Assembly (NCBI GenBank): GCA_004154925.1
Contig: QJNS01000121.1
Location: 124,001 to 188,000, forward strand
Length of the DNA stretch: 64,000 bases
Direction: 5' to 3'
Origin: Monosporascus cannonballus
Taxonomy: Eukaryota; Ascomycota; Sordariomycetes; Xylariales
Positions 26,301-38,899 of this stretch are shown one piece after another; position 1 is the first letter of the stretch; each line of letters starts with the position of its first letter. The notes below the pieces were generated by a model, which was not told the DNA's origin, made no database searches, and saw only the letters and a list, made by a program, of their open reading frames with translations. The translations under genes were made by a program, and so were the position numbers.

Positions 26301-26799
26301 TTATAAACAAGTATTTAAATATTTAGAAAAGTATCGGACTCGCTTATATATTCAACTCGCTAATGTGGTGCATTATATATAAATGGGTTTTTTATTTCGA
26401 ATTCCTGAAATATATATTCAAATTAGTCCCGTTACAATTAACTAGAAAAAAGAAATAATCGTAACTTTTCAATAATTCCGGAAATATAATTACTATCTAT
26501 ATTTTCGTAAATCAAATATTTTTAATATAGTTGACATTGAAAAAGCCTGTATAATAATATTTCAGCTGTACGGGTTATTATTATTTTATTATATCTATAA
26601 AATAGTTATCAGTATTTAAACTCGGGTTGCTTTTCTATGTATAACGCAATAATAACTTCTTATAATATTTTATGAAAAATTTTATTTAAGTAATTTAATA
26701 TAAAAGAAATCTGTTTAATAATAAATATAAATATATGAATTGATTTTATTATAATATAACTATAAAAGCTTTATAATTAATATACTTTAAAATAAATTA
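23315..26799. other. AT-rich gene-free stretch
   Basis: No gene, RNA or repeat family recognised. ORFs at 25294-25491 (minus) and 26081-26326 (plus) are hydrophobic by base composition alone, rich in F, I, Y, L and K, and I do not believe they are genes. Confidence 0.55.
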
Positions 26800-27060
26800 A
26801 GTGTTTTTCAAAAATATTAACTTAATCTCGATTTAAATGTTATATATATAATTATAAAAGTCCTTTTAAACTATATATAATTAGAATTTTTTGAAGACTT
26901 TATTAAAAATTATTATTACTATTTTATACGCGTATTTGAAAATATTTCAAGAATTTATCTAAGAACTTACAAAACGAGGCCAAAAAAATACAATTTGCTA
27001 GTAGGCCTTATTTTGGAGGCTTGTGTGTTTTTGTGGGTCCGCCTTGAGGATATACCTAAA
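26800..27060 (+). repeat. Dispersed direct repeat, copy A
   Basis: Resembles 34820-35080 in the same orientation. The best-kept part is ggccaaaaaaat at 26970-26990 followed by taggccttattttggagg at 27001-27020, seen again at 35013-35052. The two copies bracket the minus-strand Gypsy element with several hundred bases of spacing. Probably part of an older transposon. Confidence 0.6.
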
Positions 27061-27835
27061 GATATAACAAGTCTTAGCTATAGCTGCGTCACAGATATAG
27101 CTAACAAAAATCGCTACAATATTATCTCAGCTAGCTCAAGCCTTTGCTGGCTCGTTTTTATTTTTGATGTATTTTTATATATTACGCTAGGACGCTAAAA
27201 TTAACAAATTAAATAACGTATCTCCGTAACAAATCAGCAAGGTCTAAATTAAAATTACTCAAACCCGTCTTTGCTTAGTAGTTTTCTTAATAAAATAATA
27301 AATTTTGGTTTTATTTAATAAATTTAAATTAAATAATTTTGATATTTTACATATATGCGAAATATGAACTAATACGTATATAGGAACTTTTTCCAATTAT
27401 TTGGATAATAATTAAAGCTAATATAACTAACTTCAAATTCGGCAAAATTATCGACTGCAACGCTTTTATGGTTACGATAACGCAAATACCGCGTATATCA
27501 TTTTGCTATAGGCTATTTAAAGGTAATTCAATATAGAAAAACCCGTCTAATTTTGTTTTTGCCTGTAAGAATTATTATTCTTACGTTCTAACTATAAAAA
27601 TGTTAAATATAATTAAATTCGAAATGTTTTTATAATTATCATACAGTTAATTTAAATCCTATAAATTTATTATTTTATATATTGGTTAAATTTAAGTTAC
27701 TATATATATAAATTTTTGGGTATCTTTTTTAAAAATTAATACGGCTAAATTTAAGTTGAAAAAATAGACGATCTTGATGCTTTTATAACTGCGATAACAT
27801 AATTACCGGTCGTATTATCGTTTATTGTGACGGCT
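27061..27835. other. Spacer between repeat A and the Gypsy element
   Basis: About 27040-27190 is less AT-rich than its surroundings, with repeated agctata/tagct words and a 67-codon ORF (26995-27198) of no recognisable family. From 27200 on it is AT-rich without features. Confidence 0.5.
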
Positions 27836-28203
27836 AGGCTGTTTAACCAACTGTTAAACCTTAGTCGTACGGGTTTATATTGGCAGGAATATCGTGGGAA
27901 TCTGAATAATGGATATAATAATCGTGTTACGTCTTATAATACCGATGGTATTTTGGATAACGATATTATATTACAAGTTAAAGTTATTTAATTATTGAAA
28001 AAATAAGTGTATATATATTGGTTTTTAATATTACTATTTATTTCTGCTTAATTATCTTTAGCGAATTTTTATTAAGCAATTATTTAATGTTAATTACTTG
28101 TATTTAGCAGATTTTTATTAAGTACCCGTTACGTAATCTGGGAGATGGTCCGTATTATTCTTGTTAACCGTTTCTTAAGACCAAAGCTTGTTAGGTCGTA
28201 ATA
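27836..28203 (-). repeat. LTR (3' LTR on the minus strand) of the minus-strand Gypsy
   Basis: 368 bp, starting tgtgacggct and ending ggtcgtaata. Its outer left third is clearly less mutated than the matching part of the other LTR, keeping for example ggcaggaatatcgtgggaat. Confidence 0.8.
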
Positions 28204-28699
28204 CGATTTCCCTTTTCCCTAAATTTTGCCCTTAAGATTTTTATTTTCTTGGTAAATATTATCAGTTTTTTACGATATCGGGTTGTGTTATTAAAAGTCG
28301 TCGTTAGGTTTTTTTATTACTTATCGGCAAAACCTGCTTTTTATTTTTGATAATTTTAAATTTGAAATTACGCTATATTTTTTTGGTTTTTCCAAAGGTT
28401 AAAAATGCGAAATAATAATAAACGTTTTAAAATGTAAAGTTTACGTTAAGTGTAAATATCCTTGCAATAAACCGGCGTTCTTTTTTCTTTTTTAGAAAAT
28501 ATTCGCGCCGAGAATTAACGCCTAGAACAAAAAAAGGTTTTCGTAAAGGAACGTTTTTTAGAATTGCAAAAACGTTATTAATAAGAAATAAATAAAGTTA
28601 TTACGCGTTTGATCCGTTTTCGGAAACCGAAGGCCTTTTTTCGCTTTAAAGAAATAAAAATCATATAACGGGAATTGTAATTGCTTGAGAAGCTGGAGG

Positions 28700-31600
28700 A
28701 GCAAAAACGCCAGAAACAGGTTATCGCTGAGGCTTTTATAGCCGTATTAGTTCCTTCTGTTGATCCCGTGGATTAGTCTGGTATCGGTAATACCGATTTA
28801 TCCGTTAAAAACATTAATTGAGACGCGATTATTTTTAGTAGTTCCGTCGTTATTGGTAAAAGTTCTTTAATAAACATTAGGCGCTAATAAGGTTTTTGGC
28901 GGGTTCTCAGGTATTTTTTTCACTTAAATAGATACTGGGTAAGTCCGTTTTGTTTTCGCATATCGAAGATTTTCTTCACTTCGTATACTTGTTCGTTTTT
29001 TATTTCTATATCGTTCTATGCCGTATGTACCTTGATTATATCCGCTGCTGATTCGAATAAAAAAACATAAAAAATTAGATAGAATTTGACTTTTGGTGGA
29101 AGTTCTAATTGGTAATTGTTTTCTGAGATTTTTTTGATAATTTTGTATAGACCGATGCATTTGAAATCAAGTCTTTTGTTGGATCGTTTTGTTTAAATGT
29201 TTTTGGTGGCGAGGAAGACCATTTTTCACTTTTCGAAAATTAATCTTTTTAACCTTTTCTGGTTATAATACTTGCTTATTTGATTTCGTACGAATTCTAA
29301 TTCTATTTTTATTTTTTAACGCAATTATCGTAATTATTTTAACGTAAGGATTATTTTCATATTAATTAAACCGTTATCGCGTATTTTTCGGTAAATATTG
29401 GAAACAAAACCAAAATATATATTTATTAATATGAATTTGACGTTTTCATAATAACTGGTAATATAAATTAAATATGCACTTTGTAACTTTTTAACTTAAT
29501 TATTTTGTTCGTAATTAATATAATATCATAAATAAGTTTTTAAGGTTTGGTTCGTTCGTTCCGTTTATTTATCTGTTCAAGGTTTAAATACGCTGGATAA
29601 TTTGTAATTTAAGCCGATTTATATTATTAAGCTTTGCTAAAACTTAGATATAAATATCGATTTTCTGTTTAATATAATTTTTATCAATTATCCGTATATA
29701 TTAAAAATATGTCTAAAGAAAATATATTTTTTTTTTGTTCGGCGTTTATGTTTTCGTAATATAATAAAAAATAAGAAAATTTCGTAAATCGATAAGCGAT
29801 TACGAAGATATTATCGTAATATATTTCTGTAACTGGATTTTCTGATATAGGAAATTTGGTAATAAAGTCGAATGTAACTGAATATTATGGTCGCTTTGCG
29901 ACTGGTAATAGCTGTAATTCTCCGTATGGCTTATATCTTCAAACCTTTATTTTAGTACAAATATTGCATTGCCGTATGATTTTTTGTATTATTAATTTTA
30001 TTTTAAGAAAAAAATATATACGTTAAAACCGTTTTAAGGTTTTGTAAATCTCTGGATACTTATATAACTGATATTTATGTATATTTCGTATTAGATTTTT
30101 CTGGTATTTTTTTGGAACTTGTATTTTGTCTGTTTTTTGGTTTTTTGGGAAACCGTCGTTATGTTACTGGATCTTCTAGTATATATCAAAAGGTACTGCC
30201 CAAATTGGCGCAATCTGTTACGAACGTAAATTTCTTTTTGGTAATAATATCGATTATATATTGTTAATTTTAACTAGTTTTTCTTTAATGTTTGATCGCT
30301 TGCTTAAGGTATTTGCTTTGTTATTTCCTGATATTTTTTTATAAATAATGACGAAATCGAAATTCGTTAATTTTTCCGCGTACCGAAATTATTATCCGGT
30401 AAACTTCTTAATCGTGGTAAATCGGGTAAAATTTTGATAATCCATATAAATTTTAACCTGGTATAAGTTTTCTTTTAAACAATACCTAAATTTTCGAAAT
30501 TCTATAATAATAAGCATAAATTCCTTATTTAGGATGCTGTAATTAAATTTAGCTTTTTTCAATTTGTACAAAAAGAATGCAATAAAATGCAATTTATTTT
30601 AATTATTTTGTTATCCGATTATTATACCTAACGCATAATCCGAAATATTAGTTTTTAGCTTACCGAGATGGTTTGGGTTATATATAATTAATATTAATTT
30701 GCTGGTAATTATATTCTTAATATCCTAAAATGCTTTTTTCGTATTAAACGTTTATTTGAACTTTTTTTTCGTAAGGTTTACTAAAGGTTAGTTATTTTGC
30801 TAAAGTTTCGAATAAACTTCTTATAATAATTAGCGAAACCAAGGAATATCTGTACCTTTTTAACCGTTATTAATGTTTGTTATTTTGTGATTATAGCGAT
30901 TTTTTAGGATTTATTCTAATATATCCTGGGGTAATAAAATGTCTTAAATATTTTACTTTTTATACGTAAAATTATTTTTTACGTTAACAAATAACCTTAC
31001 GTTTTATAAAGGTTGAAAATTTTTATAAACGTATTTTATATGTCCTTTTTTTATGTTTAAAAAATAAGAATATTATCGAAATAACAAATAACGAAAATAT
31101 CGAAATATTTTCGTAATATATAGTTTATTAATCGTTAAAAATGTACTAGTATGTTCGTAAATCTTATTAGTATAAACAAATACTTAAATAATTCGTATTT
31201 CGTCCTGAAAATTATTTTCCATTCGTATCTTTTTTTAATCTTAATAAGGTTATATTTATCTTTAAGATCGAATAATATAAATTATTTGGCTCCATAAAAT
31301 TAGTTTTTTATTTTTATAACCAATGGTACTAATATTCGATACTTAATAATAATATTGTTTAATTATTAATAATTAAATATAATTCGTACCTTTTCGGTTT
31401 TTTTGGAGTACGAAAAATATAAAGTATTTTACTAGTAATTTCGAAAATCGAATTTAACCTTTCTATAACCGATTTTCTAGGTATTTTTTAAAAGTACGTA
31501 ATTCGTTTCCATTAAGGTTATAAATAGGGTAAAACTTCGTCGAAGATCTTTCTTTAAGGATTATCTTATAATTTTATTCGCTATATTCTGGTAATTTCGT

Positions 31601-32190
31601 ATCAAGCTTTTTTTTGGAAAAGCTGTTCGTATCTGTGGTATTATAGTAATATATTGGTTAGATTTTTTGACTTTTGGGGCTGTTATTATTTTTGGTCGTT
31701 ATTTAATTGCTTTAGTTTCGCTTTGATGGTAATAGCCATACGTCGTATTTTTTTCTGGTGCCTATTTTTTTGGTATTTTATTCTTTTGCGTGGTAAGGTT
31801 TTTGTCGTATCCTTATGCCTATATTCGTCGTTATTTTCGATAGAATGTTAAAATCTAATTTTTTTTATTTGCTAATAAGCTATAAGATGAACTTTATTTG
31901 ACCAATCTCTTTATAAATTAAAATTCCGTACTAGCATATCCATAATAATCTTAAAATTATATCGTAATTCCTAAATAAAATAATATCGAAATTAATTATC
32001 TAGTATCGTCCTTAAATAAAAATTTCGAAAAATTAATTTCGGGTATGATTTTCCCGTTATCGTAAATTCCTGATTTTTGGCATTCGTCGTTATATAAGAT
32101 TTTAATTTGTATTTCCATAGCAGTTTAAGCTTATTAACCATATCCGGTGCAATATAATTTCCGCCTAGAACTCCGTAATCCACCATTACG
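28700..32190 (-). pseudogene. Gypsy pol pseudogene (protease, RT, RNase H, integrase, chromodomain)
   Basis: The longest readable pieces are 31992-32186 (protease and downstream strand), 30392-30592 (RNase H) and 28924-29160 (integrase tail and chromodomain). In each, substitutions against the plus-strand copy are largely TGG or CAA/CAG to stop and Cys or His to Tyr, that is C-to-T and G-to-A. No function remains. Confidence 0.75.
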
Positions 32191-32249
32191 GTATATTAAT
32201 ACGTTTTAATTCGTGTATCTAAAATAATAAGATTATTAATGGCTTTTAT

Positions 32250-34160
32250 CGTTACGTTTAAAGCCTTTTTCGAGAATTCCTTTTAACCTTTTTAGCTTTT
32301 GTTATTTTATAGGTTTTTAACAAATTTTTTCTTCGAATCGTATGAATTATTTTTATTTTTGCTATAATTGTTTTCTTTATACAATAAATTGTTTTTTATG
32401 TTTGCGATTATATCTTATTATACGTCATCTTAATTATCGTTTTAAAGGGTTTCTATAAATTAACGTATTTTTTCCTCAATAACTTTTTTTCGTAAAGGTT
32501 TATTATAAATATTAATTAAAAATAAACATTTATAATAACTTTTTGGTAGTATTTTTCCATTATGTACTGGATTAACTCTTTTTCTGTTTGATAATTATAC
32601 TATTAAAAATAATAAAAAGAGTTTTTTTGCGGATATTATTGTTTTTCGGATTAGCTTTTTGTTTCGGCTAATTATTAAACATTTTCTACGGCTATAAATC
32701 GAAGACATCGATATTATTATTTATTGTTTTTGTTATTTCCGGTACCATTTAGAAAGTCGAATTTTTCGTAATATATGCAGGTAATTTATTTATAAATATA
32801 TTATTTTTAATTTTCGTAATCGGAAAATTCTCGTTGTCGACAATATATGGTATGTATTTTGCCGTATTAATTAGGGGTTCCGGGACAGATTTTTTCTGAC
32901 CAGTTCTAATATTCGCGTAACTATCCTTATAATGCTTTTTATTGTGTTTACGATACTTGTTAAATTAATTTCCTAGTTTTTCGCATTTTCTATTAGACTT
33001 TTCGCTATGGGAAACCTGGTATATATTTCGACTAAATTATTTTGATAAATTTCCTTTCGTTTTTTTTATTTTTTTCTAGATTATCTCTTAAATATAGGTT
33101 TCCAGTTATCTTAACGGGATTTCTTAGGTGTTTTGTATTGTGCTGCCTTATATTCTATCTTGTTATAATTAAAGCATTTGATTTGGTTTCAGTTCTTCCT
33201 ATAAGTAGCTCCTAGTTTTATAGGCCCTAGTTCCGTGCCGTAAAAAGTGTTATTACGTCGAAAAACGTTGGTATTAGCCGTATATCGAGGTTTGTTATTA
33301 TTTTTTCTTTTGGTACCCCTAATACGCCAGGCGTATTATCGATTACCGATTTTAATTGTTATAATGATATAAACCGATAAATAATTATGCCGATTAATTT
33401 TTTTTTATATTTTAAGCGATTAAAAATTTAATTATTAATAATTTTTATTTTAATTTAGTTTGATAATTAATTAAATTAACGTATTGCCGTTATTATATAT
33501 TAATTTTTATCATAATTATTAGATTTATATTTCGGGTTTTAATTTTTCGTTTAATACTTTAAGAATTTTCGTTAATATTTATGTAAATAATTTATAATTA
33601 CTATAAATTCGTATTATTTCCGAGTTTCGTTTTTTAATTCACAAAATACCGTATTTTTTATTACGAGCTTAAACCAAATAACCGTATTTTCGGTAAATCG
33701 GCCGATTACAAATTTAATTTATATAACAAATATAATAAGTCGAATAAGAAAATACCCGAAATATATTCGGTATTAAGTCAAAAATAATTATAACTTGGTC
33801 GAAATTCCGTTAAAAGGTTTTGGTTTCGGAGGCTTAAAAACTTTTCCTAATTCTTTGGTAAAATTTAGCTAAATAACCTGGTTTGTTCGAAAGGGCTTTT
33901 CGGTTTTAGAAGTTTTTCCTTTTTTTTAAGTTTTTAATAGGCGGCTTAAAAGAATATTATAAAATCATTATTATTTTTAAGCTGGAGAATACGCTCGTTT
34001 ATAACAACCAGATGTGGAAAAACTTATTTACGAAAAAGGCAAGGCTTTTCTTTTTCTTTGGATTCTATTCTAATGTCCGAGTTATTAAGGACCTGGTAAG
34101 TAGATTATTCGAGCTGCTTGCTGGTAAATATAGGGTCGGCGATATTGCTCAAAATCTGAC
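32250..34160 (-). pseudogene. Gypsy gag pseudogene
   Basis: The minus-strand sequence near 33190-33140 translates as CFNYNKIEYKAAQYK, a CCHC knuckle in which three of the four zinc ligands have become tyrosine. The same region is shared with the left-edge element (345-2190). The rest of the frame is broken. Confidence 0.65.
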
Positions 34161-34187
34161 GGTATTATTAAATAAAAGCTTATAACG

Positions 34188-34572
34188 TATAACGGCTAAA
34201 CGATTTAATTATTTATTAAACCTTAATCGTACGGATTTATGTTAACAAAAGTATTATAAAAATCTAAATAATAGATATAATAATTATATTAAGTTTCGTA
34301 ATAGTAAATATATTTTTAATAATATAACTATACTATAAGCTAAAATTATTTAAATTCTGGAAACAATAAATAAATATATATATATATTAAATCTTAATAT
34401 TATTATTTATTTTTGCTTAATTATGTTTAGCGAATTTTTGCTAAGTAATTGCTTAATGCTAATCACTCGTGTTCAGCAGATCTTTACTAAGTACTCGTCA
34501 CGTAATCTGGAGAATAGTCCGTATCATCCTTGTTGACCGTTTCCTAAGACCAGAGCCTGTCAGGTCGTAACA
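34188..34572 (-). repeat. LTR (5' LTR on the minus strand) of the minus-strand Gypsy
   Basis: 385 bp, starting tataacggct (ancestral TG start mutated) and ending ggtcgtaaca. Its right, outer part (34430-34572) is well preserved, while its left, inner part is heavily mutated. Confidence 0.8.
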
Positions 34573-35145
34573 TATATCGGGCTTCCATATATATTTTTTA
34601 TGAACAAAACCCGGTTAATATTTTTTAGCTATATAAGGTATTATTTTTAAGTTACGACCATGAAAAAGTTAAAGTTAGTTAAATCCGAAACGCTTTTATA
34701 AATATAACGTATTTTTTCCTATATCGAATTATTTTTAAAAAACTTATAACTAAGTATGATATATAATAATTATATTATTTCAATTATAAAAATATTTCTA
34801 ATTAAAAATAATACTAGTTGAAATTTTTAAAGAAATATTTCAATTAAATTAACTCCGATTTAAAAATTTAATATATTATTAGAAAACTCTTTTACCACTT
34901 TTTAGAAATATAATTTTATATATTTTTTAAAAAGTAATAATAATTTTTTATTTGTAACTTTTTTGATATTTGTTTTTAAAAAAATTTATATAAAACGATG
35001 CTAATTAGGGCCAAAAAAATCATAACTTGGTATTAGGCCTTATTTTGGAGGTTTTATTATTTTTATAGATCTTTTACAAATTAGGTTAACGTAGTACTAA
35101 AAGTTACTTAGCCACAGCTACGCCGTAGGCGCAGCCACAACCTTT
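34573..35145. other. Spacer with dispersed repeat copy B (34820-35080)
   Basis: Contains the second copy of the repeat at 26800-27060. At 35090-35140 there is a GC-richer imperfect palindrome around ctacgccgtaggcgcagcc. No coding. Confidence 0.55.
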
Positions 35146-35172
35146 AAAATAGGGCCTGATTCTAATAAGGCA
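35146..35172 (+). repeat. 27-bp direct repeat, left of the mariner element
   Basis: Matches 43419-43445 at 23 of 27 positions in the same orientation (core tgattcta followed by aggca). Three of the four differences are C/T or G/A. It touches the left inverted terminus and may be a duplicated or naturally repeated target site. Confidence 0.7.
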
Positions 35173-35199
35173 GGCGCTGGTCAAATTAAATGGCGCACT
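35172..35199 (+). repeat. Left terminal inverted repeat of the mariner element
   Basis: Begins aggcgctggtcaaa and ends aaatggcgcact. Confidence 0.8.
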
Positions 35200-35299
35200 C
35201 AACCGCCCCACCATCTAAAATTCCATACAATTTACATATATATCAAAATGCAACAAGGGTTATATACGACTTTATGGATATAAAGCTTTATAAATACGT

Positions 35300-36475
35300 A
35301 TTATAATAATTTCAGCCATTAATCTAATGGGCTATACGTTATCTTCTGCCATTAACAAAATTCTTCCATCGTTGTACCATAGTTTTAAATATAGCCTTCT
35401 GCCGCTCTTTATCCATCATATCCCATCCTTTTTCAGCTAGCCTTATAAGCTCCCGCGTATTAATATAAAGGTTATTCGCGATATAGGACTTGACCTTTTT
35501 AATAGTGCTTTCGATCGGGTTTGTTTTGGGGTTATCGTAAACGTTGTAAATAACGGTATAACCCTTTTTTTGATACCATTCCTTCGTAACTTTCGAAATA
35601 TGGCTTAAATCGCCATCCTACTATATAATCAAGTCCTTACGGCCGAAATAAAGCATTACGAAAGCCATCGCCCATTTTATAATTTCGATATACTTCGCCG
35701 AAATTTTCTTACCGCGAAGGTCTTTAACTTCGTACCAAAAAATAATAATCGCCAGCTATCCGCAATCATTAATCCCACCGCGTAACAGGCTTTTTGTTCG
35801 TAATATCCAAAGGGAAGGTCGTAATAAAGCTTTTGTTATAAACGTTATTCCTGCCGGCGTTATTCTCGGTCCATAATAACGTTGGATTCGGCAATAATCC
35901 ACTATACGTTATAATTCTTAGCCTTCTTTTTAACGTTATTTTTATTTTCTTTCTTAAAGCCAAAATATATTTTATCTTCGAAAACGAACCCTATAAGGAA
36001 AATAACGTCCTTTTAATAGCCCTTATTTAACTTTCGCTGGGCTCGCTTTACCCGTTACTTTTTGATAAAATTATTAAACTTAAGCTTTTTAATTTCGAAA
36101 TAAATATAAATCTCTAACAGCTTCAGGGCCCTTTTAAAAGTACTCGTAAAACACTAGAGATTCGTTCCGGTCTTTTTTACGAACTCCTGCCACCTTAACC
36201 GGTAATTATACCAGGGGTAAAGTATATTCTAATAAAAGTAATTAATAAGGTCAACTTATAATTCGTCGAATTTACGCTTCCTTTCTCTTTTTTCGCCACG
36301 AAGCAATATATCAAAAACTTTTTCCTTTACCCAACGCCTGCCTATGGTCTCGGAGACGTCAAATATTCTAAAGATTTGGCGATTTAAAGCACTGACATAA
36401 AAGGTATTATTAAACTTTTTAGCCCCCTTAATCTTGGCTCTAGCTGTACTGTTAGCGTCCATAATCATCACTTAA
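35300..36475 (-). pseudogene. Tc1/mariner (DDE_3-type) transposase pseudogene
   Basis: The minus-strand frame starts at 36471 or 36468 with a helix-turn-helix-like N-terminus (36471-36256: ALNRQIFRIFDVSETIGRRW), then passes stops and frame changes. The catalytic part is readable: an IMDRENNAGRNNVYNKS block (35963-35769), then DGDLSHISKVTKEWYQKKGY and, further on, NPIESTIKKVKSYIANN near 35640-35480. From the Asp of DG to the Glu of NPIE there are 34 residues, the DD34E spacing of Tc1-like transposases. Several Trp codons are now stops, so it is inactive. Family assignment is firm; the exact branch is not. Confidence 0.75.
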
Positions 36476-36643
36476 AAAGATATAAAGGAATTTAAAAAAA
36501 ATTGGAAAAATATTCAAAACAGTCGCGGTACGTCGCTTTTTACGATGATGCAAAAGTATTATATTATCGCCACCGATTTTGTTAAGTTATCAAGAAGTAA
36601 AATCTTTATAATAATGGCATTTTGAGTGCGATTTTGAAGCTAG

Positions 36644-36648
36644 ACGGA
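36644..36648. other. Target-site duplication, left (ACGGA)
   Basis: Identical to 43373-43377 directly after the right LTR. Five bases is the usual duplication of Gypsy integrases. Confidence 0.9.
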
Positions 36649-37022
36649 TGTTACGACCCAACAAGCTTCGGCCTTAAGAAATGGTCAAACAAGGATTATA
36701 CGGACCACCCCATGGGTTACGTGACGGTAATCACTGGCAAGCTAATAATCAGAAATGATCAAAAGGAATTATAAGCAATTATGATTATTACTAGCCGTAT
36801 AATTATAAGTAATTAAGCCAAAAAAAGAAAAATATATACGTTTATTATTTCCATAATTTCAATAATTTTATCTTATAATATAATATCGTTACTTAAAGCA
36901 CTTTTAATATTACAAAACGTAATACGTTATTATATTTATTACTTAAATTCCCACGATATTCCTATTAACATAAACCCGTCGACTTAAGGTTTAATAATTG
37001 GTTAAACTATTAAGCCGTTATA
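36649..37022 (+). repeat. 5' LTR of the plus-strand Gypsy
   Basis: 374 bp, starting tgttacgacc and ending gccgttata (ancestral ...gtcaca). It aligns without gaps over most of its length with 42998-43372. Confidence 0.92.
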
Positions 37023-37099
37023 TATTATAAGCTTTTATTTAGTAATACTATCAGATTTTAAGTAATATTCATTACTGTTAAAATGTCAATTAGCGTTTA

Positions 37100-38250
37100 G
37101 GAAACCCTTATTTAATAATTTTAAGCTCGAATTCGGGAACTGGAAAAAGAAATCCGACAAATTAGGGCGACGCTATTTACCTAAACCTTTTTTATCCGCA
37201 TAAAATCTAAAAAGCCGGAGCTTTACAATAAAAAGAGTAACCTTTAAACTTTACTAATTTAGGCATAAATTTATTTTCGTTTCCTAAACTTTAATAACTT
37301 AATAAATTAAGTCTGAATAATAAGAACATATTTAACGAAAAATGCGATTAATTAATTTAAACTTATTATAAAAAATTTCATAAAAGTAAAAAAGTCGGAT
37401 AAAAAGATTTTTATTAACGAGATTTTTTTATTATATATTAATTTTGAGGATAAAATACATAATAATTTCGGTAATCCGGATAAAAAACAATTTGCGGCCT
37501 AGTAATTTCTATAATTCCGACAAAATGGATTTACGTTTAAATACGCCGTAATTTTTAAAAGTTTTACGGCCAAGGCGGAATAAGGAAATAACAAGGCTAA
37601 CGCTTTTATCGATATGTTTTACAAAAGGTTAAAGGATAATATAAAAGATAAAATTATTCGGATTAAACGATTAATTGCCCTGGACCGGTATATTATAAAG
37701 GTAATTAAGATTAATAATCGATAATTTGAAAAACGATAGGGAAAAAAATAATATGCTTTACGTTTGGGATATAACAAATCCAACCAGGGAAAAAAACAAG
37801 ATATACCTTTTACTTTTTATGGAACGGCGCCAGAACCTATGGAACTTGTGGTTATTTATAGACAAAATTGGAGCTAAACTAAGTGCTTCAATTACGGCAA
37901 AATAGGATATAAAGTTTATAAATATAAAAAACCTAAAAGGTTACGATAGGATAACTGGACCCTTATACCGGAGAAATAATTTAGAAATAACTAAGGAAAT
38001 AATAGCAAAGCTATTAATATAATTCAAACCAAATACGTATTAGGCTTATAACAAAAGGTTTAATAAGGATTATTACGATAAAAAATTCGACAAAAAATAC
38101 GAAAAGCTAAAAAATTAACTTAATAAATATTGCGAATATAATAAAAAGTATTATAAAAATAATTACGCAAATATTAAAATTAAATAGAAAAAGTTTATTC
38201 CGGAATTCTTAATCGATACGGCAGAATATATGCCATATATTGTCGACGAC
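37100..38250 (+). pseudogene. Gypsy gag pseudogene with decayed CCHC knuckle
   Basis: The knuckle is at 37884-37925: C-F-N-Y-G-K-I-G-Y-K-V-Y-K-Y. In the C-x2-C-x4-H-x4-C pattern, the second Cys, the His and the last Cys are all Tyr; each is one G-to-A or C-to-T step from the ancestral codon. The rest is lysine-rich and interrupted by stops. Confidence 0.7.
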
Positions 38251-38899
38251 GAAAATATCTCGATTACGAAAACTGGAAATAACATATCTACGAATAAATT
38301 ACCTATATGTATTATAAGGTATTCGATTTTCCAAACCGTACCGGAAATAATAAGGATAATAAATAATGGTATCGATAATTTCGAACCATAACCCCAGAAG
38401 ATATCCAGCAGTTAGCCGAAGCAAAAAGTTAGCTCGAAAAAAAGTAATGCCCGTAAAAAAACTTTTTTTTGTTAATATAGATAATGTAATTATCAAATAG
38501 AAAAAAAGTTAATTTAACGTACGGTAAAGAAGTATTATTAAAAATTATTACGAATTTTTATTTTCAGTTAGCATTTATTATAAATTCTTACGAAAAGAAA
38601 GCCATTAAAAAATACGTTAATTTACAAAAGATCTTTAAAATGACAGTTAAAACGACGCATAATAGGATATAATCGCAAATATAAAAAAGTAATTTACTTA
38701 ATAAAGAAAAGAATTGCCAAAACTCAGGACTAATTAATACACCTTTAAAAATTAACACGCTGGCAATAACGACAAATATAGCAGCTTAACGCGTTAAATA
38801 AAAAATATAAATAAAGTTCGACAAATTCGAATAGGAATTAAAAAAAAGGTTATCTATAAAAAAGCCGCAAAATAACGAAACCCAGAAAAATCAAAAAGA

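Larger units (their letters stand above)
27836..34572 (-). mobile_element. Nearly full-length RIP-degraded chromovirus (Gypsy), minus strand
   Basis: Bounded by LTRs at 27836-28203 and 34188-34572, which align along their length. On the minus strand the order is gag (about 34150 down to 32250) with a decayed zinc knuckle near 33170, an aspartic-protease region (31992-32186: GNYIAPDMVNKLKL follows a degraded VDxGxxG active site), reverse transcriptase (about 31500-30900), RNase H (30592-30392: IAFFLYKLKKAKFNYSILNK, a chromovirus hallmark), integrase (about 30350-29200) and a chromodomain-bearing tail (29160-28800: NYQLELPPKVK, then YLVKWKxYPENTW-like sequence in shifted frames). The flanking pentamers tttat and tatat differ at one base, so the target duplication is imperfect. 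It is dead: stops throughout. Confidence 0.85.
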
